A stretch of DNA of 64,000 nt from positions 1,134,071 through 1,198,070 of the forward strand of contig NZ_NRSW01000001.1 of the NCBI RefSeq assembly GCF_002288635.1, given 5' to 3'. Shown here in pieces: positions 44,697-53,396 of this stretch. Positions within the stretch are counted from its first letter, which is position 1. Every line of letters begins with the position of its first letter. Made by a program: the position numbers and the translations under genes. The notes under the pieces were generated by a model, which worked only from the letters and a program-made list of their open reading frames with translations, was not told where the DNA came from and did no database searches. Source of the stretch: Mucilaginibacter sp. MD40. GTDB lineage: Bacteria > Bacteroidota > Bacteroidia > Sphingobacteriales > Sphingobacteriaceae.

Positions 44697-45569
44697 TTAT
44701 TCGGCATCCGCCGAAGTAACGATGTTGAGTAACTCGTTCAACTCATCTACCTTGTCTGACGAGCCCAGGTGCTCATACGCGCTGATAAGGTTACGGATTA
44801 CGCGTTTGATGATATCCGTATTGGAGCAGGGTTCGTAAAACTGCTTATCGTATTGCAGGTTAAGCTGTTTCAGGAACATGTCCACATCACGGCGGCCAAA
44901 TATCATCCCTTTGTTAAATGCATTGATATAGAATAATATTCCACCATCAAATTCCGTTTCGCGACTTTCATCAAGGTAGGCTAATATGAAATGCTGGGGC
45001 AGGTTTACGCCATATACCGGTATGTCCAGCTTTTGTGCAATAATAGAGTAGATGATAGCCAGCGATATCTGGTTTCCCTTTTTAGTTTCCAGTACCTGGC
45101 TGATATAGCTGTTCTGCGGGTCGCGGTGATTGGTGGTATTGCCGCTAAATCCGTGTATGCTATACAGGATATGGTTAACAAGCTTTATCTGCTCTACGGG
45201 GCTACCTTCGTTGTTCATTTGTATCCATATATCCCTTTTAATGGCCTCTATCTGGTTGATCACTTTTTGCTCATCCAGGTCGGGGTATTGGTAACGGTTA
45301 ATGATAAGAATACCCCTAAGCAGATCGAAAGAGCCGCCATGGTACCACAGTTCCAGGTCTTTTTTTAGCGTGGTAAATTGTATCTCGTGTACCAGGTTGG
45401 CAATACGCTCCTGTTGTATGGCGTCAAAAGCTTCTGTAAAAGCAGTTTCCAGATATTCTATCGCTTCCGTACCGTATGAAAACAACTTTTCATGCACATG
45501 ATTGTATATCTCTGCATCAGGGTCGTCGAGAAGGCGGATAAGGGATTTTACTTCCGTAGGATCAATCAT
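44697..45569 (-). CDS. Transglutaminase-like SirB1/YchA-family protein
   Basis: 290 residues. The SirB1 pattern is recognisable: a HEAT-like N-terminal part (about 1-90), then SYISQVLETKKGNQISLAII (about 149-168) and a transglutaminase-like core containing YGVNLPQHFILAY (about 182-194), and a TPR-like C-terminus. The Cys of true transglutaminases is missing at the expected place, so it is probably non-catalytic. YchA/SirB1 proteins have no assigned biochemical role. It faces the methyltransferase gene divergently. Confidence 0.85.
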   Translation of the reverse strand: MIDPTEVKSLIRLLDDPDAEIYNHVHEKLFSYGTEAIEYLETAFTEAFDAIQQERIANLVHEIQFTTLKKDLELWYHGGSFDLLRGILIINRYQYPDLDEQKVINQIEAIKRDIWIQMNNEGSPVEQIKLVNHILYSIHGFSGNTTNHRDPQNSYISQVLETKKGNQISLAIIYSIIAQKLDIPVYGVNLPQHFILAYLDESRETEFDGGILFYINAFNKGMIFGRRDVDMFLKQLNLQYDKQFYEPCSNTDIIKRVIRNLISAYEHLGSSDKVDELNELLNIVTSADAE

Positions 45570-45601
45570 ATCTCTCTATACTAAAATACTAAACCTTTTG
45601 A

Positions 45602-45609
45602 TATTTTTA
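45602..45609 (+). promoter_or_regulatory. -7-like element 5 bases before the methyltransferase ATG
   Basis: TATTTTTA (one mismatch from TAnnTTTG), then CAGCT, then ATG at 45615. Confidence 0.35.
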
Positions 45610-45614
45610 CAGCT

Positions 45615-46400
45615 ATGTTCAATATAACGTTTGCAAAGGATTTTCTGTTGCACCGCCTCACGTCAAAAAACCGTCATGGTTTGCATTCACCATTCATCTA
45701 TAAACTGGTTGATGAGGTGATCTACGATAAAACAGAAAAGCCCGCTTACCATAAAATTGAACAGGAACGTGATAAACTGCTCATTAACGATAGTTTTATA
45801 ACGGTTACTGATCTGGGCGCGGGCTCGCATGTGAACAATAACAAGCAAAAAAAGATAAGCGATATTACCCTTAACGCCCTTAAACCGCCGAGCCTTGCCA
45901 AGCTGCTATACCGCTTAACCGCTTCTGTTAAGCCTGATAATATTGTAGAGCTGGGTACCTGCCTGGGTATCACCACTCTTTATTTAAACGCCGCCGCGCC
46001 AAACGCTAAGATATACACCCTTGAAGGTTGCCCTCAAACGGCGGGCGTGGCTAAAAAAGTTTTTGAAGAAGCAGGTGTAAAACATATCAATGTAATTACC
46101 GGTAATTTTGACGATACCCTGCCGGGAATATTGGACGGCCACGAAAAGCTGGACTTTGTTTACATCGACGGAAATCACCAATACGAAGCCACTGTGCGCT
46201 ATTTTAACTGGTGCCTCCCCAAGGTGCATGAAGGCAGCATGCTTATTTTTGATGACATCTACTGGAGCCCGGGTATGAAAAAGGCTTGGGCTGAGATAAA
46301 AGCTCACCCATCTGTTACCGCAACGGTTGATCTGTTCTGGATCGGGTTGGTGTTTTTTAAACCGGGACAAGCCAAAGAGCATTTTAAGATCAGGTTTTAA
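45615..46400 (+). CDS. Class I SAM-dependent (O-)methyltransferase
   Basis: 261 residues. The SAM-binding motif IVELGTCLGITTLYLNAAA lies near 113-131, and the DFVYIDGNHQYEATVRYF strand near 176-193 carries the acidic metal-site residues typical of Mg-dependent catechol-type O-methyltransferases. The first 60 residues include a segment SKNRHGLHSPFIYKLVDEVI. The substrate is unknown. It is transcribed divergently from the SirB1-like gene. Confidence 0.88.
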   Translation: MFNITFAKDFLLHRLTSKNRHGLHSPFIYKLVDEVIYDKTEKPAYHKIEQERDKLLINDSFITVTDLGAGSHVNNNKQKKISDITLNALKPPSLAKLLYRLTASVKPDNIVELGTCLGITTLYLNAAAPNAKIYTLEGCPQTAGVAKKVFEEAGVKHINVITGNFDDTLPGILDGHEKLDFVYIDGNHQYEATVRYFNWCLPKVHEGSMLIFDDIYWSPGMKKAWAEIKAHPSVTATVDLFWIGLVFFKPGQAKEHFKIRF

Positions 46401-46514
46401 CGGCTTCAAGTATCATTACAGGAGGCGTAAGCGGCATTTTGGAGGTTGTTTGCGACATAAGCTTGACGTGCTTGATTATCCCTGCTATATTGCATCTAAT
46501 AATTAGCAGCAACC

Positions 46515-47486
46515 ATGAAACATGTTTCCATACTCATTATCAATGAGGCGGTTTTAGCCAGCATTGCCGACCCTCGAATCATATTCACCGGGGTAAACGA
46601 TTTTTTACAGGCAGCAGGTAAACCACCAGCATTTAAGGTGCAACTGATAGGTTTGGAAAGAGAAGTGCATTTGCATGGCGGGTTATTCACGGTTCATACA
46701 GATGCCCTGATCAATGAGGTAAAACATACTGATCTCATCATTATTCCCGCCATATCGGGTGATATAGAAACTACGCTGCAGCTCAACGAGCCATTTGTAC
46801 CCTGGATAATTGAGCAGCATAAAAAAGGTGCCGAGGTGGCAAGCCTTTGTATCGGTGCCTTTTTGCTGGCCGCTACCGGTTTGCTTGACGGAAAGGAGTG
46901 TAGCAGCCATTGGCTTACTGCCCCGCAGTTCAGGGCGATGTTCCCGAAGGTGACGTTGGTTGACGATCGCATTGTTACAGAGCAGAACGGGCTGTACAGC
47001 AGCGGGGGTGCCACGTCCTACTGGAACTTGTTATTATACCTGGTTGAGAAATGCGCGGGGCGCGATATGGCCATTATGGCGGCCAAGGTTTATGCCTTGG
47101 AGATAGAGCGCAAAAGCCAGTCGCCGTTTATTATGTTCAACGGCCAAAAAGCGCATGAAGACGAGCCGATAAAAAAAGCACAGGAGTTTATTGAAGCCAA
47201 CATTGCCGACCGTATATCCGTAGAGGACCTGGCCATGCGTTACGCCATAGGCAAACGCCAGTTTGAGCGCCGCTTTAAAAAAGCCACCAACAACAGCCCG
47301 CTGGAATATATACAGCGCGTTAAAATAGAGGCTGCCAAAAAGCAGCTGGAAAGCAGCCGTAAAAACGTTAACGAAGTAATGTATGGCGTTGGCTACGCCG
47401 ATACCAAGGCGTTCCGTACGGTATTTAAAAAGATAACCGGCCTTTCGCCAATTGAATATAAAAGCAAGTACAGCCAGATAAATTAA
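46515..47486 (+). CDS. GlxA-family transcriptional regulator (DJ-1/PfpI plus AraC)
   Basis: 323 residues in two domains. The N-terminal half (about 1-190) is a DJ-1/PfpI-like domain with the nucleophile elbow VASLCIGAFLLAATGLLDG around 111-129. The C-terminal half (about 215-322) is an AraC HTH with ISVEDLAMRYAIGKRQFERR and a second helix-turn-helix ending GLSPIEYK. Such proteins sense small molecules and activate catabolic genes. No target gene is obvious in the neighbourhood. Confidence 0.92.
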   Translation: MKHVSILIINEAVLASIADPRIIFTGVNDFLQAAGKPPAFKVQLIGLEREVHLHGGLFTVHTDALINEVKHTDLIIIPAISGDIETTLQLNEPFVPWIIEQHKKGAEVASLCIGAFLLAATGLLDGKECSSHWLTAPQFRAMFPKVTLVDDRIVTEQNGLYSSGGATSYWNLLLYLVEKCAGRDMAIMAAKVYALEIERKSQSPFIMFNGQKAHEDEPIKKAQEFIEANIADRISVEDLAMRYAIGKRQFERRFKKATNNSPLEYIQRVKIEAAKKQLESSRKNVNEVMYGVGYADTKAFRTVFKKITGLSPIEYKSKYSQIN

Positions 47487-47504
47487 CCGGCGTATTAATG
47501 CCGG
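47487..47504 (+). terminator. Weak hairpin between two convergent genes
   Basis: Stem CCGGC/GCCGG with loop of eight bases, followed by a T-rich stretch near 47511. It may serve the GlxA-type gene. Confidence 0.4.
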
Positions 47505-47510
47505 CCAATA

Positions 47511-48590
47511 TTATTTTTTGCTAAAACTTACCTGGAATAGTTTATTCCATTTTTTGCCGGTAACGAAGATGCGTTTGGTGGCTTTATCATAAGCGATACC
47601 GTTAAGTACATCGGCCTCGGTATTACGCTGGCTTTTCGGATACAGGCTGCTCATGTCTGCACGCTGCACCACCGCCCCTGTTTTGGGGTCAATTACCAAT
47701 ATGTTATCGGTATTGTAAACGTTGGCGTACAGCTTGCCATCAATATATTCCAGCTCATTTATTTCGTTTACAGGGCCTTTGTCATCATACACGTCAATGT
47801 AACCGGTTTGCTGGTAGGTATCCTTATTCAGGAACCAAATGCGGTTGGTGCTGTCATCCATGTAGATTTTGTTACCATCATAGGTTACGCCCCAGCCTTC
47901 TACACCAACATTGTTATTAAAGGTGTTCTTCAGTTCGAAGGTCTTGCGGTCGAAAACGTAGCCTATTTTATCTTTCCAGGTAAGCATCATTATCTTATCG
48001 CCAATTACCGCTATACCTTCCGCGAAAACTTTCGGATTGATCAGTTTTTGTTGTAAGATTTTGCCGGTTTGCAGGTTGGTGCGCACCAGTTTAGATTGCC
48101 CATCGGCGGGGATACCCGGTGGAGGATCTAAATAACCGCCGCTGCTTTCGTAAAAGCCATTGTCGTTATAAATAAGGCCTTCCGTATACAGGCTGATATC
48201 ATGCGGGAATACTTTTTGTACTTTGAAGCTTAGTTCTTCAGGGGCCTTGGCAGGCAGCAGCACAATGTTGGTAGTAACATCCTGTATCTTACCTGCCTGG
48301 TAAACATGCGCGGTGATCATTCTTGCGCCAAGGGGCAGGCTATCTGTTTTCAGGCTGATGGCTGATGAATCCTTTTTCGAAGCTATCCGTGTCGAATCAA
48401 GCATGTAAACCACCGAATCAACCTTGGCATCCTTGGGGAAGGCCAATTTAATGGCAACGGCATCTCCTGTTTTGTAGGTGGTGCCTGCATCGGGTGTAAT
48501 GGTAAAATCCTGCTGGTTATCTTTATCGCCGTGGCAGCCCCAGGCAAATAACAAAGCAAAGGCTGATAAAAGAACTAATTTTTTTTTCAT
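47511..48590 (-). CDS. Lipoprotein glutaminyl-peptide cyclotransferase
   Basis: 359 residues from the ATG at 48590; an in-frame start at 48620 would add ten residues ahead of the signal peptide, and is rejected. Lipobox LLFAWG-Cys19. An Ig-like beta domain (about 25-115) is followed by a five-bladed beta propeller typical of plant/bacterial-type glutamine cyclotransferases: FPHDISLYTEGLIYNDNGFY, NEFEL-like WGVTYDGNKIYMDDSTN, and INELEYIDGKLYANVY. It converts N-terminal glutamine of peptides to pyroglutamate. It is the third gene of the dnaG operon. Confidence 0.9.
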   Translation of the reverse strand: MKKKLVLLSAFALLFAWGCHGDKDNQQDFTITPDAGTTYKTGDAVAIKLAFPKDAKVDSVVYMLDSTRIASKKDSSAISLKTDSLPLGARMITAHVYQAGKIQDVTTNIVLLPAKAPEELSFKVQKVFPHDISLYTEGLIYNDNGFYESSGGYLDPPPGIPADGQSKLVRTNLQTGKILQQKLINPKVFAEGIAVIGDKIMMLTWKDKIGYVFDRKTFELKNTFNNNVGVEGWGVTYDGNKIYMDDSTNRIWFLNKDTYQQTGYIDVYDDKGPVNEINELEYIDGKLYANVYNTDNILVIDPKTGAVVQRADMSSLYPKSQRNTEADVLNGIAYDKATKRIFVTGKKWNKLFQVSFSKK

Positions 48591-48594
48591 GGTA

Positions 48595-48963
48595 TCAGGT
48601 GGCAGTGGGCCAAAAGGCATCTTCTATATGTTTTATGGTATGCGTATTATTACGGTTAAAAAGCACAGATATTATATCAAACCGAACTTCGCCGGTATGG
48701 TTCATTAAATAAATGTATTCGTCGGCTGCCTGTGCCATCAGGCGTTGCTTGCGGTTGTCAACAAAATCTTCGGGCAGGCCAAAGCCGGTACCGCTGCGCG
48801 TTTTTACCTCGGTAAATATAATTACCTTGTCGTGATAAGCAATCAGATCTATCTCGGCTTTTCCGAATACCCAGTTTTCGTCCAGTATCTCGTAACCGGC
48901 GGCTTCTAAAAACGCTTTAGCCAGCGCTTCGCCTTGTTTACCGAGATCGTTATGGGTAGCCAT
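48595..48963 (-). CDS. YraN-family predicted endonuclease (UPF0102)
   Basis: 122 residues. The PD-(D/E)XK-like core has GEALAKAFLEAAGYEILDEN, the strand KAEIDLIAYHDKVIIFTEVK with the acidic and Lys residues of the active site, and VDNRKQRLMAQAADEY. UPF0102/YraN is a predicted Holliday-junction-resolvase-like nuclease; its role is not established. It overlaps the dnaG stop by one base. Confidence 0.92.
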   Translation of the reverse strand: MATHNDLGKQGEALAKAFLEAAGYEILDENWVFGKAEIDLIAYHDKVIIFTEVKTRSGTGFGLPEDFVDNRKQRLMAQAADEYIYLMNHTGEVRFDIISVLFNRNNTHTIKHIEDAFWPTAT

Positions 48964-50888
48964 TATTTGAGGATAACGGATCCTAAGTAATCGGATATAT
49001 GCTTTTCCACCTTTTTCATGTGCATATATTGGTTCAGCAGTATCTCCTGGTCGGCGGCTTCGGTAGTAGTTTGCAGTTGCTTACGCAGATTCTCGAGTAT
49101 CTTGCCCACTTTTTGCTTTTTCAAATGGAAAATGGCTCCCAATATGGTGGCCTTCATGTTGGCTTGTTCATCGGGCACCATAATTTTGTGCATCTCGTAC
49201 CAGTTTTCGCTTAACGCATATTTAGTGGCCAATAAGGTAACGGTTAAATCAACAATGCCTTTATCGGGGTAATGGATAAAATGCTGGTCCTCGGGCAAAA
49301 CACCATTTTCCAGTTCCTGGCAGTATATTTCTATAAATTGCTTACAAACAGGCTGGTCAAACTCCACGTCGCTCAGTTCGGCAATCATAAAAGGCCCTAT
49401 GTAGGTGTTGGCGATGCCATCCCAGTCAATCATCTTATTACCGTACAGGAGAAGCAGGCGAACAATTTCTTTTTCCTGGGCGTCCGACTCCCTGACCACT
49501 TTTTCCTGCGGTTCATCAAAAAACTGCGGTTCATCGGGCGCGGCAGGCTCGGTGCGAAAGTTTTTGTCGCCATCTTTCTTAGCCTTTGCCTGGCGCATTT
49601 TGTTCAGCTCAGATAACAGGGCACGTTCATCTATCTGTAACTGGTTGCTGCACTCTTTAATAAAAACCGATGCCTTTATAGAGTCCGGTATTTTGGAAAT
49701 GCTTTCCACGATCTCCCTAATAACTTCTGCCTTTTTTATAGGGTCGTTTCCGGCATCTTTTAGCAGGATATCCGTTTTATAAAGGATAAAATCCTTTTTG
49801 TTATCCTCTATGTGCTTTTTAAATACGCTGGTACCAAAAGTTTGTACAAACGAATCGGGGTCGTGCCCGTCAGGGAAGAGCACCACTTTTACGTTGAGGC
49901 CTTCTTCCAGTATCATATCCAGCCCGCGCAGTGATGCTTTAATGCCCGCCGCGTCGCCATCGTATAAAATAGTAATATTTTTGGTTAAGCGGCCAATCAG
50001 GCGTATCTGTTCAACGGTGAGCGATGTGCCCGATGAAGCCACTACGTTCTCTATGCCGGCCTGGTGTACCGATATCACATCCGCGTAACCCTCTACCAGG
50101 TAGCAGTTATCCTCCTCGCGAATGGCGCGTTTGGCAAAGTACAGCCCGTAAAGTACGTTTGATTTGTGATAGATCTCCGACTCCGGCGAGTTGACGTATT
50201 TAGGTACGTTCTTATCCTTCTTAAGTGTACGCCCGCCAAAGGCGATCACCCTGCCGGTGAAGCTATGGATGGGGAACATGACTCGACCCCGGTAGCGGTC
50301 GTACAGCGAGCCATTGTCGCGCTTTACGGATAAGCCGCTGTTCACCAGAAACTCTTCCTGGTAACCATCTTTAAGGGCCTGCCCGGTAAAGGCCTCCCAT
50401 TGGTCGGGCGAGTAGCCTAACTCAAATTTTTTAATGGTATCGGCGCTAAAGCCACGTTCCTTGAAATAACTTAGGCCAATGCTTTTGCCTTCATCTGTTT
50501 CCAGCAAGCTTTCATGGAAAAATTTAGCCGCGTAGCCCGATACGATTATTAAACTCTCGCGCCGGTTATCTTCTTCGCGGTTCTCTTTGTGTTCAACCGT
50601 TTCCTCTACCTCAATGCTATACTTTTTAGCCAGCCATTTTAAAGCCTCAGGGTAGGTGAACTTTTCCAGCTCCATTAAAAATGTTACGGCACTGCCGCCT
50701 TTTCCGGATGAAAAGTCTTTAAAAATACCCTTGGCCGGAGATACCGTGAACGATGGTGTTTTCTCGTTTACGAAAGGAGATAGTCCTATAAAATTGGCGC
50801 CGCGTTTTTTTAGCTGTACAAACTCGCCTATCACCTCCACAATATCTGTGGCTTCCATTATGCGGTCGATAGTTGGCTTGGTGATCAT
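48963..50888 (-). CDS. dnaG: DNA primase, without zinc-finger ligands
   Basis: 641 residues. It makes the RNA primers for replication. The N-terminal zinc-finger domain is present as a fold (residues 1-100), but all four ligands of the usual Cys-His-Cys-Cys set are replaced: Ser37 and Val40 in LSPFV, Asp58 and Ser61 in KDFSSGKGG. The catalytic TOPRIM region is intact, with VEGYADVISVHQAG and YDGDAAGIKASLRG. The C-terminal helicase-binding part (about 450-641) is diverged as normal. The start is ATG at 50888, with a -7 element 24 bases upstream. It leads the operon dnaG-YraN-cyclotransferase. Confidence 0.95.
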   Translation of the reverse strand: MITKPTIDRIMEATDIVEVIGEFVQLKKRGANFIGLSPFVNEKTPSFTVSPAKGIFKDFSSGKGGSAVTFLMELEKFTYPEALKWLAKKYSIEVEETVEHKENREEDNRRESLIIVSGYAAKFFHESLLETDEGKSIGLSYFKERGFSADTIKKFELGYSPDQWEAFTGQALKDGYQEEFLVNSGLSVKRDNGSLYDRYRGRVMFPIHSFTGRVIAFGGRTLKKDKNVPKYVNSPESEIYHKSNVLYGLYFAKRAIREEDNCYLVEGYADVISVHQAGIENVVASSGTSLTVEQIRLIGRLTKNITILYDGDAAGIKASLRGLDMILEEGLNVKVVLFPDGHDPDSFVQTFGTSVFKKHIEDNKKDFILYKTDILLKDAGNDPIKKAEVIREIVESISKIPDSIKASVFIKECSNQLQIDERALLSELNKMRQAKAKKDGDKNFRTEPAAPDEPQFFDEPQEKVVRESDAQEKEIVRLLLLYGNKMIDWDGIANTYIGPFMIAELSDVEFDQPVCKQFIEIYCQELENGVLPEDQHFIHYPDKGIVDLTVTLLATKYALSENWYEMHKIMVPDEQANMKATILGAIFHLKKQKVGKILENLRKQLQTTTEAADQEILLNQYMHMKKVEKHISDYLGSVILK

Positions 50889-50911
50889 GCGTGGCTAAAA
50901 AATGCGGGCTG

Positions 50912-50919
50912 CAAAATTA
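50912..50919 (-). promoter_or_regulatory. -7 element of the dnaG operon
   Basis: Minus strand TAATTTTG, exact TAnnTTTG, 24 bases before the dnaG ATG. Confidence 0.6.
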
Positions 50920-51030
50920 GTGTTTTGCGGCTTTTATAAAGGTATGAAATTCTAATTAAATGGCTTTATCGGGCGTGATGTAACCCAATCAATCACCTAA
51001 TTCAGCGTAAAAAGATTGTAAGGGAGAAGC

Positions 51031-51996
51031 TTAGCGGTAGCTTTTACAAATTTCCTGTATGGTTGCGCTGATGGGCCTGAACTGATGGTTAACGGACTTC
51101 CTGATCTTACTGTTGTCGAACTCACGCGTTACAGATGCCGCCCTGGCGCTAACTTTATCTATGGCCGGGCTGCTGCCGGTAACCGCTCCCCAAAGTGCCG
51201 CGGCACGCCAGGCAACCTCCATCATCCAGGGGCGGGCAAGTTTCACTGGCGCCTTAACAGCCATACATTCGGCAATTTCTGTAAAAAGTTGTTTGTAGGC
51301 ACGGTTTTCTCCGTTAATGATAAACCGTTCGGCGGTAATATCGCTTTCCATTAACGCGATCATGCATTTGGCTACATCACCTACATCCACAAAGCCCATG
51401 GTGCCTTCGGTATAATATTTTAGACCATTATGTACGGTTTCGAATATCTGACCGCTGCCTTCTTTGCCGGCGCTGGCACCAATAATAATGGTAGGGTTTA
51501 CAATAACGGCATCCAACCCTTCGGCTATGCCTCGCCAAACTTCCATTTCGCTTTCCAGTTTAGATAGCGCGTAACCATCGGTTTCGGTAGTGGGGTCGAG
51601 ATGGTGTTTCTCGCTGATCTTCTCACCCTCCGGCGCCTCGCCAACAGCCGCTACCGAGCTGGTATGTACCATCCGGATGTTGTACAGGTTGCAAAGGTTA
51701 ACCAGGTTGGCCGTTCCGATGATGTTGGTATGGATCATGGCCTCCTTATCAGCTTGCCGTAAGGAAACAAACGCGGCGCAATTGTACACTTTTGTTACCC
51801 CGGTTAAGGCTTCTTCCATCGCGTCCGCATCCAGAAGATCGGCAGTTACCCATTCAATCCTATCACCAAAGGGCTGCAAGATAGCGGGAATGGCAGATGA
51901 GGTCCTCTTGCTGCAACGGATGCTATTGCCACGCAGCACCAGCTCTTTTGCCAGTTCTGCACCTAAAAAACCTGTTGCGCCGGTAACGAGAATCAT
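51031..51996 (-). CDS. NAD(P)-dependent epimerase/dehydratase (extended SDR)
   Basis: 321 residues. The glycine motif TGATGFLG is at about 5-12. The extended-SDR active site has the Thr/Ser pair HTSSVAA near 111-117, and the catalytic YALSK near 141-145. The C-terminal half resembles dihydroflavonol reductase-like or NAD-dependent epimerase proteins. The substrate is unknown. A -7-like CATATTTG ends 4 bases before the start codon. Confidence 0.92.
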   Translation of the reverse strand: MILVTGATGFLGAELAKELVLRGNSIRCSKRTSSAIPAILQPFGDRIEWVTADLLDADAMEEALTGVTKVYNCAAFVSLRQADKEAMIHTNIIGTANLVNLCNLYNIRMVHTSSVAAVGEAPEGEKISEKHHLDPTTETDGYALSKLESEMEVWRGIAEGLDAVIVNPTIIIGASAGKEGSGQIFETVHNGLKYYTEGTMGFVDVGDVAKCMIALMESDITAERFIINGENRAYKQLFTEIAECMAVKAPVKLARPWMMEVAWRAAALWGAVTGSSPAIDKVSARAASVTREFDNSKIRKSVNHQFRPISATIQEICKSYR

Positions 51997-52000
51997 GCTT

Positions 52001-52008
52001 CAAATATG
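52001..52008 (-). promoter_or_regulatory. -7-like element 4 bases before the SDR ATG
   Basis: Minus strand CATATTTG, one mismatch from TAnnTTTG, followed by AAGC and ATG. Confidence 0.4.
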
Positions 52009-52019
52009 CGATATTTTTA

Positions 52020-52160
52020 GATGTGCAGATATGCAAATGGTAGATTAGCCTGCAGTTTGTATCTGAGATTGCTTTTTAAAGTCATTTGCATATTCGCACA
52101 TTTGCACATCTGCACATCTTTTTTTTCTGCACATTTGCACATCCACATATCTGCACATCC
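52020..52160. repeat. TGCACAT tandem repeat cluster
   Basis: Many short units of the type TTTGCACATCTGCACAT, in both orientations (GATGTGCAGATATGC at the left, GCACATTTGCACATC at the right). A closely related cluster lies at 57172-57307. Confidence 0.85.
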
Positions 52161-52165
52161 ATACC

Positions 52166-53347
52166 ATGTCTTTAGCTGATTTTTTTTCGCCCATAGACCT
52201 AAAGAAGATAGTCCCTCAAAACGGTTATTACACCAGCCAGTTGGGGAGTAAAATAGAGCACTATTCTGTTGATTTCCCTTCGATGGAAGACAAGGTGGAT
52301 ATTGCCATTATCGGTGTGCTTGATGATCGTAATGCCGTTAATAACCACGGCTGCGCCCTTGCGCCCGACTACGTGCGCGAAAAGCTTTACCAGCTTTATG
52401 AGGGTAGTTACAACACCAAAATAATAGACCTTGGCAATATTGCCCGCGGCGAAACTGTGGTAGATACCTATTACGCGCTAAAAACCGTAGTTGAGGAACT
52501 GATGAAGAAAGATATCGTCCCCCTTATTATTGGCGGCGGGCAGGACCTTACTTATGCGCAGTACCTGGGCTACGAGCACTTGGAGCAAAAGGTTGACCTG
52601 CTGGTGGTAGATGCACAATTTGACCTGGAGGATGACAGCCATCCGGAAACCATTGAGGCAACTTCTACATCATACCTCAGCAAAATTTTCCTGCACGAGC
52701 CTAATTACCTGTTCAATTACAGCAATATGGGTTACCAAACCTATTTTGCCAGTCAGGATAGTTTACGGGTGATGGAGAAATTGTATTTTGATGTACACCG
52801 CCTGGGTGAGCTTACACAAAACATAGCTGTATCCGAACCCATTATCCGCAATGCTAATATGCTGAGTTTTGATATGGGCGCCATCCGCTCATCAGACGCG
52901 GCAGCCAACGCCAATGCCAAACCAAACGGCTTTTACGGCGAGGAAGCCTGCCAGATATGCCGCTATGCCGGTTTTAGCGATAAGCTGAGCTCAATAGGTT
53001 TTTACGAGTTTAACCCGGCGTATGATACCAACGGACAAACGGCCATGCTGCTGTCGCAGATGATATGGTATTTTATTGATGGCTTTTATAACCGAAAGAA
53101 AGATTTCCCGCTGAACCCAAGATCGCAATACCTTATCTATAAAACCAGCCTGAAGCATGACGACCACGAATTGGTATTTGTAAAAAGTAAAAAAAGTGAT
53201 CGGTGGTGGATGCAGGTTCCTTATCCAACGGGAGGGTCAAAAAACGAACGCTTTCACCTGGTGCCATGCCGTTATGAGGATTACCGCACCGCGGTTTCCG
53301 GCGAGATGCCGGACCTGTGGTGGCGGACATACCAGAAATTGAACTAA
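52166..53347 (+). CDS. Arginase/formimidoylglutamase-fold protein with degenerate metal site
   Basis: 393 residues. The ureohydrolase fold is evident: IIGGGQDLTYAQYLG (about 121-135), LLVVDAQFDLEDD (145-157) and LSFDMGAIRSSDAA (233-246). In active arginases the motifs are GGDHS or GGGHE, DAHxD and SxDxDxxD; here His is Gln126, the second His is Gln151, and the second Asp of the last motif is Gly238. It resembles Bacteroidota proteins annotated as formimidoylglutamase, but the manganese site looks incomplete. The last 90 residues carry an extra domain. Histidine-utilisation neighbours are absent. Confidence 0.82.
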   Translation: MSLADFFSPIDLKKIVPQNGYYTSQLGSKIEHYSVDFPSMEDKVDIAIIGVLDDRNAVNNHGCALAPDYVREKLYQLYEGSYNTKIIDLGNIARGETVVDTYYALKTVVEELMKKDIVPLIIGGGQDLTYAQYLGYEHLEQKVDLLVVDAQFDLEDDSHPETIEATSTSYLSKIFLHEPNYLFNYSNMGYQTYFASQDSLRVMEKLYFDVHRLGELTQNIAVSEPIIRNANMLSFDMGAIRSSDAAANANAKPNGFYGEEACQICRYAGFSDKLSSIGFYEFNPAYDTNGQTAMLLSQMIWYFIDGFYNRKKDFPLNPRSQYLIYKTSLKHDDHELVFVKSKKSDRWWMQVPYPTGGSKNERFHLVPCRYEDYRTAVSGEMPDLWWRTYQKLN

Positions 53348-53396
53348 AGGCAATTTAACCAGGCGCTTATCCGTTATAAGTACTTTAATTAATTTA

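Noticed and set aside
48963..50888. Frameshift or damage explaining the missing zinc ligands in DnaG
   Set aside because: The surrounding motifs (NEKTPSFTVSPAKGI and SGKGG) are continuous and in frame, so the substitutions are real changes.
52020..52160. CRISPR-like array
   Set aside because: The units are short, overlapping and in both orientations, without regular spacers and without cas genes.
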